64,000 bases of DNA from Pseudomonas rustica (GTDB lineage: Bacteria; Pseudomonadota; Gammaproteobacteria; Pseudomonadales; Pseudomonadaceae), in the NCBI RefSeq assembly GCF_018336155.1, contig NZ_JAGYHF010000004.1:372001-436000 (forward strand), given 5' to 3'. Each line of letters opens with the position of its first letter. The stretch's first letter is position 1. Position numbers and translations under genes: made by a program. The notes under the pieces were generated by a model that searched no databases, was not told where the DNA came from, and saw only the letters and a list, made by a program, of their open reading frames with translations. Positions 7,990 to 16,766 of this stretch are shown here, in pieces.

Positions 7990-9291
7990 TCAGATTTCTG
8001 TTCTGGCCCTGACCGCCTCCACGCGCATGCGAAGCATGGCACCGATGTCGAAGAAAGGACGCGGCGGCAACCAGCCGGGTTCGGCGCGCTGCATCACTGA
8101 TTGCAGCAGTGGCGAGTCAACGCCCGAGGCCAGTTCTGCCAGCAGTCGGCCCCACAAGGTCCCGCGCGCAACGCCGGAACCGTTGCAGCCCGCCACGGCG
8201 TACACGCCCTCTTCCACCCGGTCGAAATACGCCTGACCGCTGCGGGTAGCGCTCAAGTGGCCGGTCCAGGTGAATTGAATGTCGCGCTCGTCGAGGAAGG
8301 GAAAACGCCGCTGCAATCCAAGCACATGGTGCTGGCGACGTTGCGCGAGTGCGCCGTTGGACAGGTCGCGCGTGCGGTATTCGGCGGTGTTGCGGATCAT
8401 CACGCGGCGATCCGGGGTCAGGCGCACGGTGGCGCCGAGCGGCCGGGTCGACAGCACGCCCCACGGCTCGACCGCGCCAATCGCCTGAAACTCGTGATCG
8501 GTCAGCGGCCGCGTCAGGCTGGCGCTGAGTTCCATGGGGAATGTGCCGCTGTCGTTGATGCCGACCCGAGGAATAAACGCGTTCAGGCACACCAGCACTT
8601 TCTTCGCTTCAACGCTGCCGTTCGCCGCGTTGGCGCGCAGCCCGCCCTGACTCAGACGCTCGACACTGGCGATGTCGGTGTCCTCATACACGGTGATGTT
8701 GCCCGGCAGTGCGTTGAGCAAACCTTTTACATACTTGGCCGGTTGCAGCAGCGCATTGCCGTGGCCACACCAGATCGCGGCGGCGTAGTGACGGGTACCG
8801 AGCTTTTGCGCCAACTGTTCGCCCTGCAGAAATTCGGCCCGGGCACCGAGCGCGCGCAACGTCGCCAGTTTGGCCTCGACATGATCAAGCTTGGCCGCGT
8901 CATTGACCGCAAAGTAATAACCGCTGTCGCGAAAGTCGCATTCGATCGCGTGCTGGCCGATGCGCTGACGGACTTCTTCGCTGGCCGCCCGGGAAATCAT
9001 CGTGTCGGTTTCAAATCCGGCAAACCCGGCGGTGCCGATCAATTCACTGTGCGCCGGGTGTTCATGAGCAACGACGAACCCCGAGTTACGCGCCGACGCG
9101 CCTTGCGCCGCGCGCTGCCGGTCGACCACGACGATGCGCGCCTGCGGGTGCATGTCGGCGAGCGTGTGTGCGGCACTGAGTCCGGTAATTCCGGCGCCAA
9201 TCACCAGCCAATCGGCCTTCTGCGCGCCGCTCAGGCGACCGCGCTCCGGCGAATGGCCAGCCTGCGCGATCCAGCCGCATATGTTTTCCAT
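7990..9291 (-). CDS. FAD-dependent amine oxidase, DAO family (gamma-glutamylputrescine oxidase-like)
   Basis: A 433-residue protein. The dinucleotide-binding motif GAGITG lies at residues 32-37 after a roughly 25-residue N-terminal extension, an arrangement seen in PuuB/OrdL oxidases. ARNSGFVVAHEHPA near residue 65 is the second FAD signature, and a YAVAGCNGSGVARGTLWGRL block near the C-terminus closes the flavin site. DAO-family enzymes oxidise secondary or primary amines to imines with release of H2O2. Its partner downstream is PotF-like, so a polyamine or a gamma-glutamylated polyamine is the most likely substrate. It is divergent from a LysR gene at 160 bp. Confidence 0.87.
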   Translation of the reverse strand: MENICGWIAQAGHSPERGRLSGAQKADWLVIGAGITGLSAAHTLADMHPQARIVVVDRQRAAQGASARNSGFVVAHEHPAHSELIGTAGFAGFETDTMISRAASEEVRQRIGQHAIECDFRDSGYYFAVNDAAKLDHVEAKLATLRALGARAEFLQGEQLAQKLGTRHYAAAIWCGHGNALLQPAKYVKGLLNALPGNITVYEDTDIASVERLSQGGLRANAANGSVEAKKVLVCLNAFIPRVGINDSGTFPMELSASLTRPLTDHEFQAIGAVEPWGVLSTRPLGATVRLTPDRRVMIRNTAEYRTRDLSNGALAQRRQHHVLGLQRRFPFLDERDIQFTWTGHLSATRSGQAYFDRVEEGVYAVAGCNGSGVARGTLWGRLLAELASGVDSPLLQSVMQRAEPGWLPPRPFFDIGAMLRMRVEAVRARTEI

Positions 9292-9451
9292 GCATCACCT
9301 CATAGGACTGTCGTTCAACGGCTTGCTTGTGCGTAAAGTGCATGCGTGAATCGCATGGACACCTTGAGAAGATCGCCGCCAGAGCTAGAATCTATAAGGT
9401 CTTCGTCAGACCGACCAACGTTATAAAATCATCGAGCCATTCTGAAATCGC

Positions 9452-10342
9452 ATGGATAAAATTCGCCACGTACCGTCCCTTCAAGCCATGCAGGCACTGG
9501 TCGAAGTCGCCGATTGCGGCAGCTTCACTCTGGCGGCGCAGAAGCTGTGCCTGACCCAAAGCGCAGTCAGTCGGCAGATCCAGCAATTGGAGGGTCACTT
9601 CAATGTCGCGCTGTTTATCCGCACCAGCCGCAGCCTGCGCCTCACCGCAGAAGGCGAGCAGGTGCTGGCCAGCGCGCGCAGCATTCTCGAACAACTGAAA
9701 AATCTCGAAGAGCGCCTCGCCCCACAGGAGCGGCCATTCCGCATCCGCATGCACGTGTCACTGGCGGTGCGCTGGCTGCTGCCCAAACTCAGCGACTTTT
9801 ACCTCAGCCATCCCGAGGTTTCCTTGGCGATTGAAACGGTCGCCACCGAAGTGGTTGAGCCGGCCAGCGACAGCGACGCGTACATTTTGTATCTGCCGCA
9901 AGCGACCAGCGACCCGGCGTATCTGACGCTGTTTGCAGAAACGCTGGTGCCGGTGTGCGCGCCCAATCTGCCGGGCGCACCGCGATCAGTGGACGAGTTG
10001 CAGCGTTTTGCCTTGCTGCATCGCTCGGCTGATCGTCAGGCGTGGTTCGAATGGCTGGCGGCGAATAATGGAAAACCGCTGGAGGATTACCGACACATCC
10101 CGTTCAACCTTGATGAGTTGGCACTGGATGCGGCGGCGCGCGGGTTGGGCGTGGCGGTCACTGACATGACGCTGGCCGCGGAGTCGCTGGAGCGCGGTGT
10201 GTTGCTGGTGCCGTTCGGCCCACCGCTGAAAACCGGCGGCATTTATTCGCTGTGCTTACAGCCGTCAGCGGCGACGCATCCGGCGTGTGCATCGGTGATG
10301 CAATGGTTCACCAAACAGACCGACACCCCACAATCCCCGTAG
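9452..10342 (+). CDS. LysR family transcriptional regulator
   Basis: A 296-residue protein of standard LysR length. Residues 6-65 hold the winged helix-turn-helix (ALVEVADCGSFTLAAQKLCL, then TQSAVSRQIQQLEGHFNVAL). The remainder is the periplasmic-binding-like effector domain of the GcvA/DsdC type. It is divergent from the oxidase/PotF-like pair and is the obvious candidate regulator of it. The stop codon TAG (10340-10342) lies inside the first REP of the REPIN at 10339-10421, so the repeat fixes the C-terminus (...TPQSP). The ligand is unknown. Confidence 0.9.
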   Translation: MDKIRHVPSLQAMQALVEVADCGSFTLAAQKLCLTQSAVSRQIQQLEGHFNVALFIRTSRSLRLTAEGEQVLASARSILEQLKNLEERLAPQERPFRIRMHVSLAVRWLLPKLSDFYLSHPEVSLAIETVATEVVEPASDSDAYILYLPQATSDPAYLTLFAETLVPVCAPNLPGAPRSVDELQRFALLHRSADRQAWFEWLAANNGKPLEDYRHIPFNLDELALDAAARGLGVAVTDMTLAAESLERGVLLVPFGPPLKTGGIYSLCLQPSAATHPACASVMQWFTKQTDTPQSP

Positions 10343-10421
10343 GAGCTGCCGAAGGCTGCGATCTTTTGATCTTGCCCTTAAAAAACCAGATCAAAAGATC
10401 GCAGCCTTCGGCAGCTCCTAC
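10339..10421. repeat. REPIN, GTAGGAGCTGCCGAAGG family, supplying two stop codons
   Basis: An inverted REP pair with 17 bp between the arms. The TAG in the GTAGGAG end of the left arm is the lysR stop. The mirror-image TAG in the right arm (CTA at 10418-10420) is the stop of the minus-strand cytochrome c gene. The element fills the whole space between the two convergent genes. Confidence 0.93.
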
Positions 10422-10804
10422 GGGTGTTCCGAGAAGGTCTGCAGGTAGGCGAGCAGGTTGTCGAGTTTCTCTTCATCGCTCAGGCCCCAGAAAATCATCC
10501 GCGTGCCCGGCACCACGCCTTTCGGGTCTTTGAGATACGCCCTCAACGTGTCGGCATCCCACGTCACGCCGGAGTTTTTCATCGCGTCGGAATAGACGTA
10601 ATTGGCCGAAGTACCGGCAGGTCGACCGACGATGCCGTTGAGTTCCGGGCCGAAACCGGGGCGGGCCGACTCACCGACCTGATGGCAACCACCACACAAA
10701 CGCGGGAAGATTTTTGCCCCCGCTTCAGGGTCGCCGGCGGCTTGGGCAGTTGAACAGGTGGCGATAAGGCTCAAGGCCAGGGACAGTAAGGCAGTGGTTT
10801 TCAT
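10418..10804 (-). CDS. Exported class I c-type cytochrome
   Basis: A 128-residue protein from the ATG at 10804, starting a signal peptide (MKTTALLSLALSLIATCSTA, cleavage after AQA). Heme attachment is CGGCH at about residues 37-41. PGFGPELNGIVGRPAGTSAN and the distal GTRMIFWGL, which holds the axial methionine, follow as in c2/c550-type monoheme cytochromes. It carries electrons in the periplasm; the partner oxidase or dehydrogenase is unknown. The stop codon is the TAG at the end of a REP arm, and the last residues SEHP directly abut the repeat. Confidence 0.9.
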   Translation of the reverse strand: MKTTALLSLALSLIATCSTAQAAGDPEAGAKIFPRLCGGCHQVGESARPGFGPELNGIVGRPAGTSANYVYSDAMKNSGVTWDADTLRAYLKDPKGVVPGTRMIFWGLSDEEKLDNLLAYLQTFSEHP

Positions 10805-10869
10805 CGAACGATCCAAAAACAGGCGCTACACAATTGCGGCAAGCCTAACATTTTGTGCAAGGCAGTTTT

Positions 10870-12249
10870 TTACAGGTAAGCGCCGATGATCTTTCTGACG
10901 GTGATCAATGCCTGACGCAAAACGGCCATGTCCACCGAGCCCAGCGCCAGCCGAATCGCATGCGGCACATGGGCGGACACGGCAAACGGTTCGGCAGTGG
11001 TGACGGAGATCTGGTGCTGCTGCAGTTCCACGACGATCTGATCGGCGCGCACATCTTCCGGCAGCGGCAGCCACAAAAAATACGAGGACGGATGGCCGAT
11101 CCACGACAGTCCTTTGAGCAACTCGGCGGCCAGAGTTTGCCGTGCTTTGGCGTCATTGCGCTTCTGTTCCTCAAGCTCAATGACGGTGCCATCGTCGAGC
11201 CAGCCGCAGGCAATCGCAGTCATCACGCCGGGCGTGTTCCAGGTCGTGGCGCGAATGACGCGTTCCAGCGCCGGCACCATCCCCACGGGCGCGGCGATAA
11301 ATCCGACGCGCAAACCGGTGGCGATGTTTTTCGACAGTCCCGACACGTACACAGTGCGCTCCGGCGCCAGATCAATCAGCGGGCGCGGTGGGTTTTCCAC
11401 CAGAAAGGCGTAGGCCGCGTCTTCGATGATTGTCAGATCATGCCGTCGGGCGATCGCCACCAGTTGCTCGCGCTGCTCATGCGGCGTCACCCAACCCAAC
11501 GGATTGTGCAACGTCGGCATGCTGTAAACGGCGCGCACCGCACGCTGCCGGCAGAGCGTGTCCAGCGCAGGCAGATCCGGGCCGTGTTCGGTCGTGGGGA
11601 TCGCCACCACTTCCAGATGCAGCGCTTCGGCCAGCACTTTGAACCCGGAATAGGTCAACGCGTCAGCGGCAATCACATCACCCGGTTTGAGCAACGCCAT
11701 CAGCGTCACCGCCAGCCCTTGCTGCGCACCGTTGACGATCAGCACTTGCTCGGCCTCGACCTGCACGCCACGGCTTAGCAGATGTTGCGCAACCGACGCG
11801 CGCTCATGAGCGCGACCGGCGTGCGGCTGATAGCGCAGCAACGCTTCGAGATCGCCCGACAATGCCAACTGCCGCAGCGCCGTGCGCAACAGATCCGCCT
11901 GACCGGGCAACGACGGGTAGTTGAAATTGAGGTCGATCATGCCGACCGCGACGTCCTTCTGATCGATGCCCTGCCCCGGTGACAACGAGGTTTCTCGCAC
12001 AAAGGTGCCGCGCCCGGCCTCGCCACTGACCAGGCCCATCGCCTCCAGTTCGGCATAAACCCTTGAAGCGGTGACCAGCGCCAGCCCTTCGCTCGCCGCC
12101 AATTGCCGGTGCGTCGGCAGGCGCGTGCCCGGCGACAGGCGACCCGAGCGAATGTCATCGGCGAAGGTATCAACCAGCGTCTTGTATCGGGAGCGCGGCA
12201 TGTCGGCTGTATCCATGACAATTCTTTGATTGTCCTGATTCTCAGCCAT
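10870..12249 (-). CDS. MocR/PdxR-type regulator (GntR HTH fused to aminotransferase domain)
   Basis: A 459-residue protein from the ATG at 12249; a GTG at 12273 and an ATG at 12216 are alternatives, and none has a clear Shine-Dalgarno. Residues about 15-85 are a GntR winged helix (LSPGTRLPTHRQLAASEGLA, LVTASRVYAELEAMGLVSGE). Residues about 105-455 form a fold-type I aminotransferase domain with the PLP lysine in SGLSKNIATGLRVGF. MocR proteins use PLP adducts as ligands. The gene is divergent from an EamA exporter only 42 bp away, which it most likely controls. The metabolite sensed is unknown. Confidence 0.88.
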   Translation of the reverse strand: MAENQDNQRIVMDTADMPRSRYKTLVDTFADDIRSGRLSPGTRLPTHRQLAASEGLALVTASRVYAELEAMGLVSGEAGRGTFVRETSLSPGQGIDQKDVAVGMIDLNFNYPSLPGQADLLRTALRQLALSGDLEALLRYQPHAGRAHERASVAQHLLSRGVQVEAEQVLIVNGAQQGLAVTLMALLKPGDVIAADALTYSGFKVLAEALHLEVVAIPTTEHGPDLPALDTLCRQRAVRAVYSMPTLHNPLGWVTPHEQREQLVAIARRHDLTIIEDAAYAFLVENPPRPLIDLAPERTVYVSGLSKNIATGLRVGFIAAPVGMVPALERVIRATTWNTPGVMTAIACGWLDDGTVIELEEQKRNDAKARQTLAAELLKGLSWIGHPSSYFLWLPLPEDVRADQIVVELQQHQISVTTAEPFAVSAHVPHAIRLALGSVDMAVLRQALITVRKIIGAYL

Positions 12250-12291
12250 AGGATTGAAATGACGCAACCCCACTTTTGAGCGCGACCTGGC

Positions 12292-13185
12292 ATGGAACGA
12301 ACCTCGAATCTGACAAACCCGGCACTGGAAAAAACCAGCGGCTGGATCAACGGCTTTATTGGCGTGGTGATTTTCAGCGGTTCACTGCCGGCCACGCGAT
12401 TGGCAGTGCTGGAATTCGAACCGGTGTTTCTCACGGTATTGCGTGCCGCTATCGCTGGGGTATTGGCCGTGGCACTGCTGTGGCTGTTTCGCGAACGGCG
12501 CCCCACACGCGATCAGTGGCTGTCGTTGTTCATCGTGGCGATGGGCGTGGTGCTCGGATTTCCGCTGCTGACTGCGTTGGCTTTGCAACACGTGACGTCA
12601 GCACATTCGATTGTCTTTGTAGGATTGCTGCCACTGGCGACAGCGATTTTCGGCGTGTTGCGCGGTGGTGAACGGCCGCGTCCGGTGTTCTGGATTTTCT
12701 CGGTACTCGGCAGTGCGCTGGTGGTGGGGTTTGCGATCTCTCAAGGCCTGACCGCTTCGCCAACCGGCGACTTGCTGATGCTGGCCGCCATCGTCGCCTG
12801 TGGTCTGGGCTACGCCGAAGGGGCGAAACTGTCGCGCAGCCTCGGCGGCTGGCAGGTGATTTGCTGGGCGCTGGTGTTGTCGTTGCCGCTGATGGCGGTG
12901 CTCAGTCTGTGGTTGGCGCCCGCCTCGTTCAGCACCATCAGCCTGTCGGCGTGGTTGTGCCTGGGCTATGTGTCGCTGTTCAGCATGTTGATCGGTTTTG
13001 TGTTCTGGTATCGCGGTCTGGCGCAGGGCGGGATTGCGGCGGTGGGTCAGTTGCAGTTGTTGCAGCCGTTTTTTGGCCTGGCGCTGGCGGCGACGCTGCT
13101 GCATGAACACGTCAGCGTCGGCATGCTCGCGGTGACGTTGGGCGTCATTCTGTGTGTCGCCGGGGCGAAGAAGTTCGCCAAATAA
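12292..13185 (+). CDS. EamA/DMT family exporter
   Basis: A 297-residue protein with ten predicted membrane helices in two EamA repeats (about 15-145 and 155-290). SGSLPATRLAVLEFEPVFLT at the start and FSMLIGFVFWYRGLAQGG in the second half are DMT-family landmarks. Such proteins export amino acids or related metabolites. The divergent MocR regulator supports a link to an amino acid or amino-group compound. It converges on the AraC gene with only 3 bp between stops. Confidence 0.9.
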   Translation: MERTSNLTNPALEKTSGWINGFIGVVIFSGSLPATRLAVLEFEPVFLTVLRAAIAGVLAVALLWLFRERRPTRDQWLSLFIVAMGVVLGFPLLTALALQHVTSAHSIVFVGLLPLATAIFGVLRGGERPRPVFWIFSVLGSALVVGFAISQGLTASPTGDLLMLAAIVACGLGYAEGAKLSRSLGGWQVICWALVLSLPLMAVLSLWLAPASFSTISLSAWLCLGYVSLFSMLIGFVFWYRGLAQGGIAAVGQLQLLQPFFGLALAATLLHEHVSVGMLAVTLGVILCVAGAKKFAK

Positions 13186-13188
13186 TCC

Positions 13189-14004
13189 CTAAGCGCCCGC
13201 CTTCCACTCGCGCGGGCTGAGCCCGGTCTTGCGGCGAAACGCGCGAGCCAGCGCCGAAGGGCTTTCGTAACCGACCTCTGCGGCGATCAGCGCAATTGGC
13301 TTGCCCTCGCGCAAACGTTTCTGCGCCAGGCTGACCCGCCAGCTCAGCAGATAATCGGCCGGCGTCTGCCCGACCACGCGGCGAAACTGCTCGGCAAAAC
13401 TGGCGCGCGAGAGGTTGGCGACGCTGGCCAGCTCGGCCACGCTCCACGGTTTATGCGGCTGCTCGTGCATCTGGATCAAGGCCCGCGACAAACGCGGATC
13501 GGCCAGCCCGGCCATCATCCCCGGTTGTTGATCGCGACTGCTGATGAGGTGGCGCAACAGCAGAATCACCAGCAGTTCAAACAGCCGATCCATCACCGCA
13601 ACCCGCCCGCAGTGTCCTTCGAAGGCTTCCTTGAACAACCACTCCAGCGTGCTGCCGAGTTCGGGAATGTCGCTGAGTTTCAGCACCAGATAATCCGGCA
13701 ACGCGGTGGCGAGTGCATTGCCCGAACCGCCGTCGAACGTCAGCGTGGCACAGACCACGCGGGTGTCCATGGACTCGTCGGCAGACATTCGATGGGGAAA
13801 CGGTCGCGGAAAGAAAATAAGCGAAGGTTCACTCAGCCTGAGCTCGCGTTCGTTAGCCGGCCTGAGCAGCAACTCGCCCGCCTGCAACAGATGCACATGC
13901 CCGCACGGCTCGCCCTCATGCACGCTGATGCCGCAAAACGCGCCGCTGTGAAAGGTGCCGGCATTCACACCGAAGTGGCTGAGCAAAGTAGAAAGGCGAT
14001 CCAT
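13189..14004 (-). CDS. AraC family regulator with N-terminal cupin domain
   Basis: A 271-residue protein from the ATG at 14004. The N-terminal half (MDRLSTLLSHFGVNAGTFHS; then GEPCGHVHLLQAGELLL) is the cupin_6 domain of AraC regulators that sense small molecules. The C-terminal 100 residues carry two helix-turn-helices (WSVAELASVANLSRASFAEQ and IALIAAEVGYESPSALARAF) and the closing motif LSPREWK. It is divergent from the AhpD-like gene at 133 bp and probably controls it. A longer frame upstream overlaps the promoter region and lacks AraC similarity. Confidence 0.9.
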   Translation of the reverse strand: MDRLSTLLSHFGVNAGTFHSGAFCGISVHEGEPCGHVHLLQAGELLLRPANERELRLSEPSLIFFPRPFPHRMSADESMDTRVVCATLTFDGGSGNALATALPDYLVLKLSDIPELGSTLEWLFKEAFEGHCGRVAVMDRLFELLVILLLRHLISSRDQQPGMMAGLADPRLSRALIQMHEQPHKPWSVAELASVANLSRASFAEQFRRVVGQTPADYLLSWRVSLAQKRLREGKPIALIAAEVGYESPSALARAFRRKTGLSPREWKAGA

Positions 14005-14137
14005 TGGGCGACTCCTGCGGGCGAATCCGGACGATCTGCCGCATATCGTCGACGATTTGCCGCCAAAGCACCAGCCGTGATCCCTACCATTCACTCCATC
14101 GCCGACGCAGTTCGCGCCGGACTTTCGGAGAATCACC

Positions 14138-14653
14138 ATGAGCCGCATCAACGCCATCAGCCTCGAAACCGCCACCGACGCCACCCGCCCCGTGCTGGAA
14201 GGTGTGAAGAAGAAAATCGGTTTCCTGCCGAACCTGTTCGCCACACTGGCCAAGGCGCCGGTCGCGCTCGACACCTACGTGCAGGCATCGGCGACACTGG
14301 GCAAATCGTCGCTTAGCGCCAAGGAAAAAGAAGCGGTGTACCTGGCGACCTCGCAGGTTAACGGCTGCGATTATTGCCTGGCGGCGCACACCTTTTTCGG
14401 CAGCAAGGCCGGGTTGTCGGCCGAGGACATTGTCGCGGCGCGCCAAGGTGAACTGAACGCCTACGCCGCCCTCGCCTATCAATTGACGGAAAGCCGTGGC
14501 CACTTGAGTGACGAGCAGATTGCCGCCGTTCGCGCTGCGGGGATTGATGACAGCAAGATCATCGAAGTGATTGCCGTGGTCGCGGTGCAGACCCTGACCA
14601 ACTACCTGAACAACGTGGCGATGACCGAGATCGACTTCCCGGCCATTAACTAA
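14138..14653 (+). CDS. AhpD-like alkylhydroperoxidase / carboxymuconolactone decarboxylase family protein
   Basis: A 171-residue helical protein. The redox motif CDYC is at residues 77-80 with His84 following, the CxxC...H arrangement of AhpD peroxidases. The flanking helices (SLSAKEKEAVYLATSQVNG; LAAHTFFGSKAGLSAEDIV) match the family. It probably reduces organic hydroperoxides using an external thiol donor. A start at 14138 is supported by the purine-rich GGAG 9 bases before it. The AraC regulator is divergent. Direct enzymatic function is inferred from the intact CxxC only. Confidence 0.87.
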   Translation: MSRINAISLETATDATRPVLEGVKKKIGFLPNLFATLAKAPVALDTYVQASATLGKSSLSAKEKEAVYLATSQVNGCDYCLAAHTFFGSKAGLSAEDIVAARQGELNAYAALAYQLTESRGHLSDEQIAAVRAAGIDDSKIIEVIAVVAVQTLTNYLNNVAMTEIDFPAIN

Positions 14654-14664
14654 ACACACAATCC

Positions 14665-14773
14665 CATGTGGGAGCGGCGGTGCGACGATTCGACTTGCTC
14701 GCGAATGCGGAGTATCAGTCGACATCTTTGTTGTCTGACACACCGCTTTCGCGAGCAAGCCCGCTCCCACATG
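14665..14773. repeat. REPIN, GTGGGAGCGG family (one degenerate arm)
   Basis: The left arm (CATGTGGGAGCGGCGGTGCG) is diverged in the middle; the right arm (CTTTCGCGAGCAAGCCCGCT, CCCACATG) matches the consensus. About 50 bp separate the arms. It lies between the convergent AhpD-like and SulP genes, 22 bp before the SulP stop, where it may aid termination. Confidence 0.88.
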
Positions 14774-14794
14774 TAGTCCGCGTTCATCACTGTG

Positions 14795-16240
14795 TCACTC
14801 GTGATCGACGCCGGCGCGCTTGAGCAGTTTTTTACAGCGCTCGGACAAGTGGAACACCTGCAGATCCTTACCTGCTTTGGCGTAACGCTCACGCAAGGTT
14901 TTCAGCGCGGCAATCGCCGAGTAATCGACAAAGCTCAGATGCCGGCAATCGAGGGTGACTTTTTGCGGATCGGTCGCCGGGTCGAACTGGTTGAGGAACG
15001 GCGTGGTCGAGGCAAAGAACAGCGTGCCGTGCAGGCGATAGAGTTTGCTGCCATCCGCTTCCAAATGCTCATCGGCGTACAACTCGCGCGCCTGCTGCCA
15101 GGCGAAATTCAGCGCAGCGATGATGATGCCGCACAGCACAGCGGTGGCCAGATCGGTGAACACGGTGATGGTGGTCACGGCGATGATCACCAGAACATCG
15201 TTGAGCGGGACTTTGTTGATGACGCGCAACGAAGCCCAGGCGAAAGTTTGCTGCGAGACAACGAACATCACGCCGACCAACGCCGCCAGTGGAATCCGCT
15301 CGATCAGCGGCGACAGAAACAGAATGAACAACAGAATCAGCACACCCGCCACGACGCCGGACAAACGCCCGCGCCCACCGGAGCTGAGGTTGATCACGGT
15401 CTGGCCGATCATCGCGCAACCGCCCATGCCGCCGAATGCGCCCGAGACAATATTCGCCGCGCCCAACGCCACGCATTCACGATCCGGGTAGCCACGGCTT
15501 TCAGTGATTTCGTCGGTGAGGTTCAGCGTCAGCAGGGTTTCCAGCAGCCCGACCAGCGCCATCAGAATCGCGTAGGGAGCGATGATGCGCAGGGTTTCGA
15601 GAGTCCACGGGATGTCCGGCAAAGCGAAAGTCGGCAGACCACCGGCGATGTGCGCCATGTCGCCGAGGGTGCGGGTCGGCAGGCCGAACAGATAGACCAG
15701 CAGGCCGACGCCAAGAATCGCTACCAGCGCCGGCGGCACCGCTTTGGTCAGGCGCGGCAGGATGTAAACGATCGCCATGGTCAGCGCCACCAGCCCTGCC
15801 ATCAGGTACAACGGCGTGCCGCTGAGCCATTCCTCACCGTTCTTGAAATGCTCCAGTTGCGCCAGGGCAATGATGATCGCCAGACCGTTAACGAAGCCGA
15901 GCATCACCGGGTGCGGCACCATGCGCACCAATTTGCCCAGACGCAGCAAACCGAACGCCATCATGATCAAACCGCCGAGCAGCACGGTCGCCAGCAGGTA
16001 TTGCACGCCGTGCTGCACCACCAGCGCAACAATCACCACCGCCATCGAACCCGCCGCCCCGGAGACCATGCCCGGCCGACCGCCGAACAAAGCGGTCAGC
16101 GTGCAGATGATGAAAGCACCGTACAGGCCCATCAGCGGATTGAGGTGTGCCACCAGCGCGAAGGCGATGCATTCGGGCAACAGGGCAAACGAGGTGGTGA
16201 GTCCGGCCAGGACATCGGCGCGCAGACGAATCGGTTTCAT
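14795..16240 (-). CDS. SulP family anion transporter with C-terminal STAS domain
   Basis: A 481-residue protein. Residues about 10-375 contain 10-14 membrane helices, opening with RADVLAGLTTSFALLPECIA, the SulP helix-1 signature, and GGRPGMVSGAAGSMAVVIVA. Residues about 385-480 form a STAS domain (FVDYSAIAALKTLRERYAKA). SulP proteins move sulfate, bicarbonate, dicarboxylates or other anions by Na+ or H+ symport. No carbonic anhydrase or sulfur gene is next to it, so the anion is open. It is shorter than plant-type SulP proteins, as usual for this bacterial subgroup. Confidence 0.9.
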   Translation of the reverse strand: MKPIRLRADVLAGLTTSFALLPECIAFALVAHLNPLMGLYGAFIICTLTALFGGRPGMVSGAAGSMAVVIVALVVQHGVQYLLATVLLGGLIMMAFGLLRLGKLVRMVPHPVMLGFVNGLAIIIALAQLEHFKNGEEWLSGTPLYLMAGLVALTMAIVYILPRLTKAVPPALVAILGVGLLVYLFGLPTRTLGDMAHIAGGLPTFALPDIPWTLETLRIIAPYAILMALVGLLETLLTLNLTDEITESRGYPDRECVALGAANIVSGAFGGMGGCAMIGQTVINLSSGGRGRLSGVVAGVLILLFILFLSPLIERIPLAALVGVMFVVSQQTFAWASLRVINKVPLNDVLVIIAVTTITVFTDLATAVLCGIIIAALNFAWQQARELYADEHLEADGSKLYRLHGTLFFASTTPFLNQFDPATDPQKVTLDCRHLSFVDYSAIAALKTLRERYAKAGKDLQVFHLSERCKKLLKRAGVDHE

Positions 16241-16397
16241 GGCTTACCTGACTGAGCGGCCAACGTCGGTGACCGCAGGTGTTCGGGGAAAAGTGGGTTG
16301 CGGATGTTACGGAATTGTCCCCGCAGCGGCCAGTGATCGCTGACAGTTATCGACCTGCGCTTTATGCTGGCGCGCTCAGTCTTCATCGAGTTCGAAC

Positions 16398-16715
16398 ATG
16401 TCTGCATTTTTAACCGCTCGCGAAGTTTGCCAACGTTTGCGTGACGCGGCGCTTGAGGTGCTCGTTTTTAAAGTATGCGAGGCGCCTTCCGCGTCCGGGC
16501 TGGTTGCCGTCGATATCGAAGGCTGGCGCTTGCTGCTGGATTTTGACGGCGGCCGGTTGCATCACTGTGAATACGCGCGCGATACCGATGGACGCGAAGG
16601 CGCGCTCGAGGGTTGGCAGCGTTATGGCACTGATCCGGTGAGTTTGCTCAGCACTTGGGAATTGGCGCAGATCGAACGATTGCTCGCAGCAGCAACGAAC
16701 ACGGTTGCTCGATGA
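16398..16715 (+). CDS. Conserved small hypothetical protein
   Basis: A 105-residue protein without signal or membrane segment. It has the look of a small alpha+beta domain: LTAREVCQRLRDAALEVLVF, then GWRLLLDFDGGRLHHCEYAR, then an acidic turn and a C-terminal helix WELAQIERLLAAA. I recall similar proteins of this size in Pseudomonas but cannot name a function. It is followed after 51 bp by the lipoprotein gene at 16767, possibly cotranscribed. Confidence 0.75.
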   Translation: MSAFLTAREVCQRLRDAALEVLVFKVCEAPSASGLVAVDIEGWRLLLDFDGGRLHHCEYARDTDGREGALEGWQRYGTDPVSLLSTWELAQIERLLAAATNTVAR

Positions 16716-16766
16716 TGGCACTCTGCCCATAATCCGCATCCCTACATTCCCACGCAAGGAACTGCC

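Noticed and set aside
10252-10533. A 93-codon frame through the REPIN
   Set aside because: It is made of lysR frame-shifted codons and the repeat; no start signal.
14792-16255. A 487-codon frame opposite the SulP gene
   Set aside because: The product is dominated by His, Gln and Arg, as expected for the antisense of membrane helices.
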